Notes under the pieces: model-generated
What the model saw: only the letters and a program-made list of their open reading frames with translations
What the model was told of the DNA's origin: nothing
The model's database searches: none
In this document: piece after piece, positions 1-8,803 of the stretch
How the letters are laid out: the number at the start of each line of letters is the position of its first letter
How positions within the stretch are numbered: the stretch's first letter is position 1
Made by a program: the position numbers and the translations under genes
Source: Lysinibacillus sphaericus OT4b.31
GTDB lineage: Bacteria > Bacillota > Bacilli > Bacillales_A > Planococcaceae
Assembly: GCF_000392615.1 (NCBI RefSeq)
Contig: NZ_KB933398.1
Span: forward strand, 1,481,391 to 1,545,390
Direction of reading: 5' to 3'
Length of the DNA: 64,000 nucleotides

Positions 1-1447
1 AATTATTCGTCAATTTATGGAGCCACTTGGTTTATCAGAAAAAGCGCAAGAACATTTACAGCAATTAGAGCAAGGAGCTGTCGCGGTTGTCGGTGGGCAA
101 CAAGCGGGTGTCTTAACAGGTCCTCTTTACTCAGTTCATAAGGCAATTTCAGTCATAACATTAGCGAAAGAGCAAAGTGAAAAGCTTCAAAGAGCGGTCG
201 TACCTGTTTTTTGGATAGCTGGTGAAGATCATGATTTAGAAGAAATTAACCACACGTATACAATGCAAGGTGTGGAGCTCAAAAAGCGCGCCTATAGTGA
301 GCGTTCAAGACGTAAAACGATGGCATCTACTACAAGCCTAAACAAAGAATCTATGATGCAATTAATCAATACTATTATGAAAGATTTCGGTGAAACAGTA
401 TACACAGAGGGACTCATTAAACAGCTGGTAGATGCACTTAACAAAAGTGAAACATTTACGGACTTCTTTGCTCGATTAATGAATCAGTTGTTTAAAGAAG
501 AAGGTTTACTAATAATTGATGCAGCTGACGTGAACTTCCGACAATACGAAAGCGAGTACTTTGCACAAATCATAAATCATAGTGAGGAAATTGCAAGATT
601 AGTAACGGAGAAGGAAGCTGAGTTTGAACGTGTTGGATATGATAAGCCAATATTGGCAACAAATGAAGCGGCTAATCTGTTTTATGTGAAAGATGGGGAA
701 CGCCATTTATTAGAAAGGCGTCAACAGCAATTCGTTAATTTTGCAGCGAATATTAAGCTATCTCGTGAGGAGTTATTGGCAATTGCAAAAGATCATCCTG
801 AGCAATTAAGTAATAATGTAGTGACGCGTCCATTAATGCAGGAAATGGCTTTACCAGTATTGGCATTCGTAGGTGGACCTGGGGAACTTGCTTATTGGGC
901 AACGTTAAAGGATGCCTTTTCGGTGTTGGGCTTACAAATGCCTATTTTTGCACCACGACTCAATATTACGATTATCACACGTCAAGTAGAACAACTATTA
1001 CGTGAAAATAGTTTGTCTGTTGAAAATGTGTGGGAAGGTAAAGCGTTGCAGTTGAAGGAACATTTTATTGCTGAGGTGCAAGATGATGAAGCAAAACGTC
1101 AAATTCAAGCAATGCAACAACTGCTATTAGAACAATATGAGGCCTTTGAAGCATACTTAACTGAGCAACAAATTTCACTTGAAAAAATTCTTATGAAAAA
1201 TAAGGAAAATCATTTAAAACAATTTGACTACATGCAACAAAAAATTGAGCAAACGGTGCTTAGTAAACATGAGACGACAATCCGTAAATTTATGAAGCTA
1301 CAAAATGAGTTGTATCCAAATGAAGGATTTCAAGAACGATGTTATAATCCATATCAATATATGAATGAGTTTGGACCTAGGTTGATTGATGAAATGCTAG
1401 GAAAAACATATAGCATTGGAAATCATCACTATTTGTTATATCTATAA
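1..1447 (+). CDS. bshC: Bacillithiol biosynthesis protein BshC, 5' end cut by window
   Basis: BshC (YllA family) is the putative cysteine-adding enzyme of bacillithiol synthesis, joining Cys to GlcN-malate in the cytoplasm. The frame is open through base 1 (in-frame Ile-Ile-Arg-Gln-Phe before the first Met at 17), so the true start lies upstream. About 481 residues are visible against roughly 540 in the family, so only some 60 residues are missing. The recognisable block is GGQQAGVLTGPLYSVHKAIS near the start, followed by a long coiled-coil-rich C-terminal half (EQYEAFEAYLTEQQISLEK) and a C-terminus ending HHYLLYL. In B. subtilis the gene also lies just before mraZ, so the position supports the call. 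It ends at TAA and is followed by a terminator at 1530-1559. Confidence 0.93.
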   Translation, partial: IIRQFMEPLGLSEKAQEHLQQLEQGAVAVVGGQQAGVLTGPLYSVHKAISVITLAKEQSEKLQRAVVPVFWIAGEDHDLEEINHTYTMQGVELKKRAYSERSRRKTMASTTSLNKESMMQLINTIMKDFGETVYTEGLIKQLVDALNKSETFTDFFARLMNQLFKEEGLLIIDAADVNFRQYESEYFAQIINHSEEIARLVTEKEAEFERVGYDKPILATNEAANLFYVKDGERHLLERRQQQFVNFAANIKLSREELLAIAKDHPEQLSNNVVTRPLMQEMALPVLAFVGGPGELAYWATLKDAFSVLGLQMPIFAPRLNITIITRQVEQLLRENSLSVENVWEGKALQLKEHFIAEVQDDEAKRQIQAMQQLLLEQYEAFEAYLTEQQISLEKILMKNKENHLKQFDYMQQKIEQTVLSKHETTIRKFMKLQNELYPNEGFQERCYNPYQYMNEFGPRLIDEMLGKTYSIGNHHYLLYL

Positions 1448-1529
1448 ACATGTGAATAGGTCTTTTTGTTTATATATTGAGGTCCTGTCTATAAAAATTT
1501 GACGGAATTTATCGAACAAAAGGTAAAAT

Positions 1530-1559
1530 AAAGAGCTACCCTCCTACGGGTAGCTCTTT
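1530..1559 (+). terminator. Terminator after bshC
   Basis: A perfect 12-bp stem (AAAGAGCTACCC with GGGTAGCTCTTT, 1530-1541 and 1548-1559) encloses a 6-nt loop. The downstream T tract is short and mixed, but the hairpin sits between bshC and the mra operon where a terminator is expected. Confidence 0.8.
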
Positions 1560-1643
1560 ATTTATGTCATTTATCACAAAATGAATTATTTGCTAAAGGT
1601 CTAATTTCACATTGGAGGTAAAAATGTCAAGTTTTTTTTAAAA

Positions 1644-1690
1644 AAAGTGGAGGAAAGTGGGGGGATGTGGTACATTATTTAATAAAGTGG
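1644..1690 (+). promoter_or_regulatory. Array of MraZ-type boxes in the mra operon promoter region
   Basis: AAAGTGG occurs at 1644, 1654 and 1684, and a variant GATGTGG at 1664, so the copies lie on an exact 10-bp grid with only the 1674 slot empty (it holds the AT-rich tacattattt, plausibly the -10 region). MraZ is known to bind short GTGG/TGGG direct repeats spaced one helical turn apart upstream of its own gene in E. coli and Mycoplasma. That these are MraZ sites is inference from sequence and position. Confidence 0.75.
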
Positions 1691-1700
1691 GGTGAATAGC

Positions 1701-2132
1701 ATGTTCATGGGAGAATATCAACACTCTGTTGATGCGAAAGGACGATTAATCGTGCCCGCAAAATTTCGTGAAGCCTTAGGTGAAACGTTTGTTGTAACAC
1801 GCGGTCTTGATAATTGTTTGTTTGGCTATCCTATGGATGAATGGCGAAAACTCGAAGAAAAATTAAAAGGTTTACCGATGACGAAGAAGGATACCCGTGC
1901 ATTTGCAAGATTCTTCTTTTCCGGTGCGACAGAAGTTGAGATAGACAAGCAAGGACGTATTAATATTCCTTCAACCCTCGTACAGCATGCACACTTAGTG
2001 AAAGAATGTGTTGTGTTAGGCGTTTCGAATCGAATTGAGATATGGGCAAAAGATGCTTGGGAAACTTACTTTAATGAGTCTGAACAATCTTTTAATGAAA
2101 TTGCAGAAAATATGATTGGCTTTGATTTTTAA
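1701..2132 (+). CDS. mraZ: Transcriptional regulator MraZ
   Basis: MraZ is a DNA-binding protein of the AbrB/SpoVT fold that autoregulates the division and cell-wall operon. The protein has 143 residues, the usual length, with the two tandem half-domains visible: [20 protein letters not shown] near the N-terminus and [16 protein letters not shown] in the second half. The ATG at 1701 is chosen over a GTG at 1692 because family members start MFMGE and a purine-rich ribosome site (GTGGGGTGA) sits just upstream. The array of AAAGTGG boxes at 1644-1690 directly in front suggests self-control. It is the first gene of the dcw cluster, followed 63 bp later by rsmH. Confidence 0.97.
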   Translation: MFMGEYQHSVDAKGRLIVPAKFREALGETFVVTRGLDNCLFGYPMDEWRKLEEKLKGLPMTKKDTRAFARFFFSGATEVEIDKQGRINIPSTLVQHAHLVKECVVLGVSNRIEIWAKDAWETYFNESEQSFNEIAENMIGFDF

Positions 2133-2195
2133 TTTTTGTATTGGAACGTTTATACGTTAATTGAAAGAAGTTAAGGCCTGAGGGGAGCGAGTGGT

Positions 2196-3146
2196 ATGTT
2201 CGATCATACAACCGTGTTATTAAAAGAAACTGTTGATGGGTTGAACCTCGATCCTGATGGTGTATATGTGGACTGTACGCTTGGCGGAGCAGGGCACAGT
2301 GAATATTTAGTACAACAATTATCAGATAAAGGTCGTCTCATTTGCTTTGATCAAGATACGATCGCTATTGACAATGCGAAAGTTCGATTAGCGCCCTATT
2401 TAGAGCGTGTTACATTTGTACATTCGAATTTCCGTTATTTAAAAGAAGAATTACTAGCACTTGGTATTGAAGAAGTAGATGGTATTTTATATGATCTTGG
2501 CGTCTCTTCTCCACAATTAGATACGCCAGAGCGCGGTTTTAGTTATCATCATGATGCACCGCTCGATATGCGCATGGATCAAACGGCAACGCTTTCAGCA
2601 TTTCATGTTGTCAATGAATGGGCATACGAAGATTTAGTTCGTATCTTCTTCCGCTATGGAGAAGAAAAGTTTTCAAAACAAGTTGCTCGTAAAATCGAAG
2701 AGGCACGTAAAACGGCATCGATTGAAACAACAGGACAGCTTGTAGAACTTATTAAAGAGGGTATTCCAGCAGCGGCTCGCCGTAAAGGTGGACATCCTGC
2801 AAAGCGTATATTTCAAGCAATTCGAATTGCTGTCAATGATGAGCTAGGCGCAGCAGAGGACTCACTAGTCGATGCGATAGATATGATTAACGTAGGTGGA
2901 CGCATCAGTGTCATTACGTTCCATTCATTGGAGGACCGCCTATGCAAGACTATTTTTAAGGAAGCGTCATCATTACCGGAATTACCACCGAATTTACCTG
3001 TAATTCCAGAAGACATGAAGCCAATCTTAAAGCTTGTAACGAGAAAACCGATTGTCCCTTCTGATGAAGAATTAGAAGTAAACAACCGTGCGCGTTCAGC
3101 GAAACTTAGAGTGGTGGAGAAAATTAACGACAAAGGGCGTGAGTAA
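2196..3146 (+). CDS. rsmH: 16S rRNA (cytosine1402-N4)-methyltransferase RsmH (MraW)
   Basis: RsmH uses S-adenosylmethionine to methylate N4 of C1402 in the decoding centre of 16S rRNA. The 316-residue protein has the N-terminal [13 protein letters not shown] and the SAM-binding loop [13 protein letters not shown], followed by [10 protein letters not shown] and [15 protein letters not shown], all typical of the family. The C-terminal part contains [15 protein letters not shown] and ITFHSLEDR. The start ATG follows a GAGGGGAGCG ribosome site. Its TAA is immediately followed by the ATG of ftsL (TAAATG), so the two genes are translationally close. Confidence 0.98.
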   Translation: MFDHTTVLLKETVDGLNLDPDGVYVDCTLGGAGHSEYLVQQLSDKGRLICFDQDTIAIDNAKVRLAPYLERVTFVHSNFRYLKEELLALGIEEVDGILYDLGVSSPQLDTPERGFSYHHDAPLDMRMDQTATLSAFHVVNEWAYEDLVRIFFRYGEEKFSKQVARKIEEARKTASIETTGQLVELIKEGIPAAARRKGGHPAKRIFQAIRIAVNDELGAAEDSLVDAIDMINVGGRISVITFHSLEDRLCKTIFKEASSLPELPPNLPVIPEDMKPILKLVTRKPIVPSDEELEVNNRARSAKLRVVEKINDKGRE

Positions 3147-3515
3147 ATGGCAGCAGTTCGTGTAAGGCAGCACCAGCAGCAACATGTGCAACAACCGATA
3201 ACACCACCTAGTCCACAACCCACTATCATACGTCGTAAAAAAACGAAACAGAAGTTTGAAAAGACAATGCTAATCGTCCTAGTTAGCATTGTTGCTGTAC
3301 TAGCCGTACTAGTATTAAATAATCAAGCAGCTATACAAACAACAAGCATGGACATTCAAAAAATAGAAGCAGAGGCAGATGAAATTGCGAGACAGAATGT
3401 TGACTTAACAGTGCGTGTAAGTGAACTTTCTACATATGAAAACATATGGAAAAAAGCACAAGAACTCGGTTTAACTCAAAATGAGAAAAATGTAAAGGTA
3501 GTGCCGGGAAAATGA
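3147..3515 (+). CDS. ftsL: Cell division protein FtsL
   Basis: FtsL is a bitopic septal protein that forms a complex with DivIB and DivIC and activates the septal synthase. The 122-residue product has a basic, Gln/Pro-rich cytoplasmic head (residues 1-40), one membrane segment at about 41-58 (MLIVLVSIVAVLAVLVL) and an extracytoplasmic leucine-zipper-like coil that includes SMDIQKIEAEADEIARQNVD. Sequence conservation in this family is weak, so the call rests on topology, length and its fixed position between rsmH and pbpB. It overlaps pbpB by 4 bp (ATGA), indicating coupled translation. Confidence 0.93.
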   Translation: MAAVRVRQHQQQHVQQPITPPSPQPTIIRRKKTKQKFEKTMLIVLVSIVAVLAVLVLNNQAAIQTTSMDIQKIEAEADEIARQNVDLTVRVSELSTYENIWKKAQELGLTQNEKNVKVVPGK

Positions 3516-5728
3516 AAAAAAAGAAATTTCGATTCCAATGGGGAGCCTTTCTATTATTGATTTTTTATGGAGGGCTCTTTTTCCTATTATTCACTAGAAT
3601 GGTTACATTACAAGCGACGGGGGAAGCAGAGGGACAAGCACTTGCGGCAAAGGCAGCAGCTAAATATGGAAAAGAGAGTGCGATTACTGCGAGTCGCGGG
3701 AAAATTTACGATAGAAATGGACAAACGATTGCCGAAGATACGCTGAGCTATCGTTTAATAGCAGTTGTAAATGAGAGTGCGTCTCCGAATCCTGAGAAAC
3801 CTCGTCATGTCGTTGATGCGGAAAAGACTGCTAAAGTTTTAGCAGAGTACATTCCGATGGATGAACAGGCAATATACAAACAGCTGACAAAATTGAAGCC
3901 TGATGGCGAAAAGCCTTACCAAGTTGAGTTTGGTAGTGCAGGACGTGGTATTAACCATGAAGTCATGAGCAAACTTAAAGATGAAAAATTACCTGGAATT
4001 TTATTTGTCAGTGATTTAAAACGCTATTATCCAAACGGTGTTTTTGCCTCACATTTAATCGGTTTTGCAATAAAAGAGGATAAAGAAGACGGCTCAGTAA
4101 CAACTAAAGGCAAAATGGGACTTGAATATACGTATGACAAAGAGCTAACTGGGGAAAACGGCAAAGTGAAGTACCAAACAGATGCTTTTAGTTATTTATT
4201 GCCTACCAGTGAGAAGATGGTGACACCAGCAAAAGATGGTGACGACATCTTTTTAACGATTGATAAAACAATTCAAAGTTTTTTAGAGGAAGCGATGACT
4301 CAAGTTGAACAGGAATATAATCCTGAATCAATGACAGCTGTTATTGCAGAGTCCAAAACAGGGAAAATCTTGGCGATGTCTCAGCGACCTACATTTAATC
4401 CTGATACACGTGACGGTAAAAATATGAAATGGCTGAATGAGGTTATTGAAGAAACGATTGAGCCAGGTTCGACGATGAAAACGTTCACACTAGCTTCGGC
4501 TATTGATACTGACACATGGCCACCAAATGCAGAATATATGTCAGGTCAATATACATTGCTTGATCGTACGATTCGAGATCACAATAAATACGGATGGGGC
4601 AAAATTACTTATTTAGAGGGCTTCCAACGCTCATCCAATACTGCAATGGCACACTTATTAAAAGTTATTGGTGACGATGTGTTTATAGAGTACCTAGACA
4701 GATTTGGTTTTGGTAAAAAAACAGGTATTGATTTACCGAATGAAGCAACAGGAACTATATTATCTCAGTATCCAATACAACGTGTTACAACAACTTATGG
4801 TCAAGGTTCAACGGTAACGCCTATTCAACTTATTCAAGCAATGACAGCGATTGCGAATGACGGAACGATGATGCAGCCCTACGTCATTGATCGTATTGTT
4901 GACTCATCAACAGGGAAAACGATCCAAAATCATGAGCCAGTTGAAAAGGGACAACCAGTTTCAGCCGGCACAGCGAAGCAAGTACGTGAAATACTCGCTT
5001 CTACATTAACGTCAAAATACGGGACAGCAAAGGATTTTGTGCTCGATGAATATCAAGTCGCAGGGAAAACGGGTACTGCCCAAATTCCTAAGGCCAATGG
5101 TGAATATTCATGGGGGGCAAATGAGTTCCTGTATTCATTTTTAGGCATGGCACCAGTAGATGATCCACAGCTTATTATGTATGTATCGGTAACAAAACCT
5201 AAGCTTAAGGGTGAGCTTGGTTCTGTACCAGTCTCAAAAATATTTAAGCCAGTTATGCAAAACAGTTTAAAACATTTAAACATTAATCCTCAGGATGTTC
5301 AGCATGTTAATCATGTAAATATTCAAGATTATACTGGGAAAGACACAAAAGCAGTTCAGGTGGAGCTAGCGAATGACGGCTTGCAACCGGTAATTGTAGG
5401 CGCTGGTGGTAAAATTATCGAGCAATATCCAAAGGGTAAACAAAAACTTGTAAACGGTAGCACTGTATTCTTAAAAACAGCAGGTGATACTACATTGCCA
5501 AACTTTACGAATTGGTCGTTGCGAAATGTACTTGTGTTCAAATCAATGTCAGGTCTACAAATTGAGGTTGTCGGAGAGGGCTTTGCTGCTAGTCAAAGTG
5601 TATCGGCAGGTACAGTGATTTCAGATAGTGCACCGATTGTCGTGAAACTGAAAACACCTGCTGAAAGCTTTGTGAAAGACGTAGAAGCGTCATCCGAAGG
5701 AGAAGTTGAACAAATAGAGGATGAATAG
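3512..5728 (+). CDS. pbpB: Penicillin-binding protein 2B (class B PBP, septal transpeptidase)
   Basis: This is the essential class B transpeptidase that cross-links septal peptidoglycan, working with a SEDS glycosyltransferase. The 738-residue protein has an N-terminal membrane anchor (WGAFLLLIFYGGLFFLLF, about residues 10-27), a dimerisation domain beginning ITASRGKIYDRNG, and the transpeptidase domain with Ser320 in STMK, SSN at 374-376 and KTG at 519-521. Two PASTA domains follow near residues 592-655 and 657-716, then an acidic tail. All catalytic residues are intact. It overlaps ftsL by 4 bp. PASTA pairs are usual for Bacillus PBP2B, and the neighbouring paralogue at 5787 is the sporulation version. 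Confidence 0.96.
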   Translation: MKKKKFRFQWGAFLLLIFYGGLFFLLFTRMVTLQATGEAEGQALAAKAAAKYGKESAITASRGKIYDRNGQTIAEDTLSYRLIAVVNESASPNPEKPRHVVDAEKTAKVLAEYIPMDEQAIYKQLTKLKPDGEKPYQVEFGSAGRGINHEVMSKLKDEKLPGILFVSDLKRYYPNGVFASHLIGFAIKEDKEDGSVTTKGKMGLEYTYDKELTGENGKVKYQTDAFSYLLPTSEKMVTPAKDGDDIFLTIDKTIQSFLEEAMTQVEQEYNPESMTAVIAESKTGKILAMSQRPTFNPDTRDGKNMKWLNEVIEETIEPGSTMKTFTLASAIDTDTWPPNAEYMSGQYTLLDRTIRDHNKYGWGKITYLEGFQRSSNTAMAHLLKVIGDDVFIEYLDRFGFGKKTGIDLPNEATGTILSQYPIQRVTTTYGQGSTVTPIQLIQAMTAIANDGTMMQPYVIDRIVDSSTGKTIQNHEPVEKGQPVSAGTAKQVREILASTLTSKYGTAKDFVLDEYQVAGKTGTAQIPKANGEYSWGANEFLYSFLGMAPVDDPQLIMYVSVTKPKLKGELGSVPVSKIFKPVMQNSLKHLNINPQDVQHVNHVNIQDYTGKDTKAVQVELANDGLQPVIVGAGGKIIEQYPKGKQKLVNGSTVFLKTAGDTTLPNFTNWSLRNVLVFKSMSGLQIEVVGEGFAASQSVSAGTVISDSAPIVVKLKTPAESFVKDVEASSEGEVEQIEDE

Positions 5729-5733
5729 ATACT

Positions 5734-5762
5734 GAATAGAAGTCCACTTTATTTCATACGTT
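5734..5762 (+). promoter_or_regulatory. Candidate SigE promoter for spoVD
   Basis: GAATAGA (5734-5740) and CATACGTT (5755-5762), 14 bp apart, resemble the sigma-E consensus KMATATT-N14-CATACANT with 5 of 7 and 7 of 8 matches. The B. subtilis spoVD gene is transcribed by sigma-E, which makes the position meaningful. Assignment is inference from motif and context. Confidence 0.5.
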
Positions 5763-5786
5763 GTAAAAAACAAGGTGTGATGTCGA

Positions 5787-7703
5787 ATGAAGTGGATTTC
5801 AATCCATTCAAAAAAGCGTTTACGTATTTTATATGTATTGTTTATGTTGATGGCAGTAGCAATTATCATCCGACTGTTGTTTTTGCAGGTGTTCGATCAA
5901 AAGGAACTGACAAAAAAAGCAGAAGAAAACTGGGATCGTGAAATTCCATTTGCGAATGAGCGGGGACATATTACGGACCGAGACGGTAAAAGTATTGTGA
6001 CGAATAAGTTAGCACCTACTTTATATTTTATGCCTTCTCAAAGTAATGATATTGAAGGTGCCGCAGCAAAAATAGCCCAAGTGCTTGAAGTAGATGAACA
6101 AAAACTATTGGAAAAAATGAATAAAAAAGTATACTTAGTAAAATTGGCACCTGAAGGCAAAAATATTTCTTATGAGAAAGCCGTTACATTACAAGGTATG
6201 CAAATTGAAGGATTATATAGTGGTGTAGATTATTCAAGGGACTATCCTTATGGTACGTTATTGTCACGTTTTATTGGTTTTACAGGCTATGATGCGCAAG
6301 GGCTAGCAGGTATTGAATATGAATACGATAAGTTCTTACAGGCAAATTCCTCTGCTATACGGCTTTTTACAGATGCTAGAGGTAATAACTTACCTAATGT
6401 AGCGAGCGCATGGAAGTCTGGAGAAGACGGTGCCACGATCGAACTAACGATTGATGTGGATGTACAACAGGTGGTTGAACGAGAATTGTCACAGGCAATG
6501 GAACGCTATGAAGCTGACCAAGCAATGGCTATTGCGATGGATCCCAACACAGGAGAAATATTAGCATTATCCTCGTATCCAACCTTTCATCCAGCACAGT
6601 ACCAATTAGTTGAACCAGCTATCTATAATCAGAATTTACCAGTTTGGATGACTTATGAACCAGGTTCTACGTTCAAAATTATAACACTCAGTGCGGCACT
6701 AGAGGAAAATGTAGTGGATTTAGAACGTGATACTTTTTACGATCCTGGTTATACCATGGTTGCGGGAGCTAGGCTGCGCTGTTGGAAACGTGAAGGTCAT
6801 GGACATGAAACTTTTCTTGAAGTGGTAGAAAACTCTTGTAACCCAGGTTTTATTGAATTAGGCCAGCGTATCGGTAATGAAAAACTACTTCAATATGTTA
6901 AAGATTTTGGCTTTGGTGAAAAAACGGGTTCGAATATTGCTGGGGAAGCATCAGGCATATTATTTTCAAAAGAAGCATTTGGTCCAGTAGAGCAGGCAAC
7001 GACTTCATTCGGGCAAGGAGTAGCCGTAACACCAATCCAACAGGTGCAAGCAGTTGCCGCTGCAGTGAATGGGGGCAAGCTTTATACGCCATATGTTGTG
7101 AAAAAGGTTTTTAATCCGACTACTGGGGAAGTTATAAAAGAAACCGAACCAATCGTGAAAAGACAGGTTATTCGTGAAGAAACATCGGCAAAGGTACGTG
7201 GTGCGCTAGAGTCTGTTGTTGCCAAGGGTTCAGGGCGCCAGGCTTATCGAGATGGCCTTCGCATTGGAGGCAAAACGGGTACAGCACAAAAAGTAGAAAA
7301 TGGTCGTTATAAGGATGGCGAATATATCGTATCTTTCATAGGCTTTGCACCAGCGGATAATCCACAAATTGTTGTCTATGTAGCAGTAGATAACCCGAAG
7401 AAAACGACGCAATTCGGTGGTGTTGTGGCAGCACCAATTGTTGGTCAAATTATTGAGGATGTTGCACCTTTTGTGGGTATTGAAAAATCGAAGGAACAGC
7501 TTGAAAAAGATTATCGATGGGGTGACCCAATTACTGTAAAGGTACCAAGTTTTATAGGTCAGACAAAGGATGATATTGCCAAGCAACATTACCCATTTCG
7601 TATTAAATGGCACGGGGAAGGGGCTAAAATTGGTAGTCAATTACCTGAAGTGGATAGTGTTATCGAACAAGATGGCACCATACATTTATATTTAGAGAAC
7701 TAA
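5787..7703 (+). CDS. spoVD: Stage V sporulation protein D, class B PBP for spore cortex
   Basis: SpoVD is the mother-cell transpeptidase needed for spore cortex peptidoglycan, partnering the SEDS protein SpoVE. The 638-residue product has an N-terminal anchor (ILYVLFMLMAVAIIIRLLFLQ), a dimerisation domain with NERGHITDRDG, and catalytic motifs STFK (Ser294), SCN (350-352) and KTG (496-498), followed by one C-terminal PASTA domain. A single PASTA domain and the place after pbpB match SpoVD rather than a second PBP2B. ATG at 5787 is preceded by AAGGTGTGATG. A candidate sigma-E promoter lies at 5734-5762, so it may be transcribed both with the vegetative operon and separately during sporulation. 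Confidence 0.93.
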   Translation: MKWISIHSKKRLRILYVLFMLMAVAIIIRLLFLQVFDQKELTKKAEENWDREIPFANERGHITDRDGKSIVTNKLAPTLYFMPSQSNDIEGAAAKIAQVLEVDEQKLLEKMNKKVYLVKLAPEGKNISYEKAVTLQGMQIEGLYSGVDYSRDYPYGTLLSRFIGFTGYDAQGLAGIEYEYDKFLQANSSAIRLFTDARGNNLPNVASAWKSGEDGATIELTIDVDVQQVVERELSQAMERYEADQAMAIAMDPNTGEILALSSYPTFHPAQYQLVEPAIYNQNLPVWMTYEPGSTFKIITLSAALEENVVDLERDTFYDPGYTMVAGARLRCWKREGHGHETFLEVVENSCNPGFIELGQRIGNEKLLQYVKDFGFGEKTGSNIAGEASGILFSKEAFGPVEQATTSFGQGVAVTPIQQVQAVAAAVNGGKLYTPYVVKKVFNPTTGEVIKETEPIVKRQVIREETSAKVRGALESVVAKGSGRQAYRDGLRIGGKTGTAQKVENGRYKDGEYIVSFIGFAPADNPQIVVYVAVDNPKKTTQFGGVVAAPIVGQIIEDVAPFVGIEKSKEQLEKDYRWGDPITVKVPSFIGQTKDDIAKQHYPFRIKWHGEGAKIGSQLPEVDSVIEQDGTIHLYLEN

Positions 7704-7828
7704 TGTAACTTTACCTTTAAAAAAAGGGAAAGAACCACTATTATTATGAAGGGTAGTAATAAATATATGAAAGTTTGTACTTTTTTCTTAATGAAGAAAG
7801 GGAAACGAGATTTAAAGGAGATTTTTCA
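7704..7828 (+). other. Gap between spoVD and mraY where murE is expected
   Basis: In B. subtilis murE sits between spoVD and mraY. Here there are only 125 non-coding bases holding a weak inverted repeat (CCTTT-aaaaa-AAAGGG region) and the mraY ribosome site AAAGGAGAT. No murE remnant can be read in any frame. Confidence 0.7.
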
Positions 7829-8803
7829 ATGAAACTCGCAACAACGCTTACCATTTTAGCTATTGCTTTTATAGTAACAGTTATCCTGGCACCAATTAGT
7901 ATTCCGCTTCTTCGTCGACTGAAGTTTGGGCAAAGTATTCGTGAAGAAGGGCCAAAATCCCATATGAAAAAGGCTGGGACACCGACAATGGGGGGCCTTA
8001 TCTTCTTAATGGCCATTATTCTCACAACTATGGGGATTGGTAGCTTTTTAGATTTATTCACGACTCAAACGGTGGTCCTCTTACTCGTATTAGTGGGGTT
8101 TGGATTGATAGGCTTCCTAGACGATGGTTTAAAGGTGATTTTTAAACGTAATTTAGGATTAACCTCGATTCAAAAACTAATAGGTCAAATTGTTATTGCC
8201 ATCCTTGCTTATTTCTTATTGCATGTTGGTTCTTTTGACACAACACTGGCTATTCCATTTACAGACTGGACAATTGATCTTGGTATTTTCTATGTAGCCT
8301 TTTTAATTTTCTGGTTAGTCGGATTTTCAAATGCAGTAAACTTAACGGATGGACTAGACGGACTTGTGGCAGGAACAGCATCTATTGCATTTGCTGCATT
8401 TGGCGTTATTGCTTTATTCCAGAATCAAGCAGACGTTGCCTTATTCACATTTGCAGTGACGGGTGCCCTACTTGGATTTTTACTGTTTAACGCAAATCCA
8501 GCGAAAGTGTTTATGGGAGATACGGGTTCATTAGCGCTTGGCGGAGCTCTTGCAATGGTTTCTGTTTTAGTAAAGGAAGAGTTTTTACTCGTATTAGTTG
8601 GATTAGTATTTGTGATTGAAACATTATCTGTTATTTTACAGGTGGGGAGCTTTAAACTTCGCAAAAAACGTATTTTTAAAATGAGTCCTATTCACCATCA
8701 TTTTGAATTATCTGGTTGGTCGGAATGGAAGGTAGTACTTGTTTTTTGGTCAACTGCTTTAGCAGTGGCATTGATTGCAGTTTTATCGGAGGCGTTCTTA
8801 TGA
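7829..8803 (+). CDS. mraY: Phospho-N-acetylmuramoyl-pentapeptide transferase MraY
   Basis: MraY transfers phospho-MurNAc-pentapeptide from UDP to undecaprenyl phosphate, making lipid I at the membrane. The 324-residue protein has about ten hydrophobic segments and the family motifs [25 protein letters not shown] (the DD pair), [16 protein letters not shown] and the C-terminal [17 protein letters not shown] with the conserved His cluster. The frame is open further upstream to 7775, but the ATG at 7829 follows AAAGGAGAT at proper spacing and gives the usual N-terminus. It overlaps murD by 4 bp (ATGA at 8800-8803). Confidence 0.98.
   Translation: MKLATTLTILAIAFIVTVILAPISIPLLRRLKFGQSIREEGPKSHMKKAGTPTMGGLIFLMAIILTTMGIGSFLDLFTTQTVVLLLVLVGFGLIGFLDDGLKVIFKRNLGLTSIQKLIGQIVIAILAYFLLHVGSFDTTLAIPFTDWTIDLGIFYVAFLIFWLVGFSNAVNLTDGLDGLVAGTASIAFAAFGVIALFQNQADVALFTFAVTGALLGFLLFNANPAKVFMGDTGSLALGGALAMVSVLVKEEFLLVLVGLVFVIETLSVILQVGSFKLRKKRIFKMSPIHHHFELSGWSEWKVVLVFWSTALAVALIAVLSEAFL

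Noticed and set aside
2813-3289. Long antisense open frame across rsmH and ftsL (158 codons)
   Set aside because: It lies opposite two well-supported genes, has low-complexity Cys/Ser-rich composition and no ribosome site.
8716-8799. Extended N-terminus for MurD from an upstream in-frame ATG
   Set aside because: It lies inside mraY, adds 28 residues unlike any MurD and lacks a ribosome site; ATG 8800 fits.
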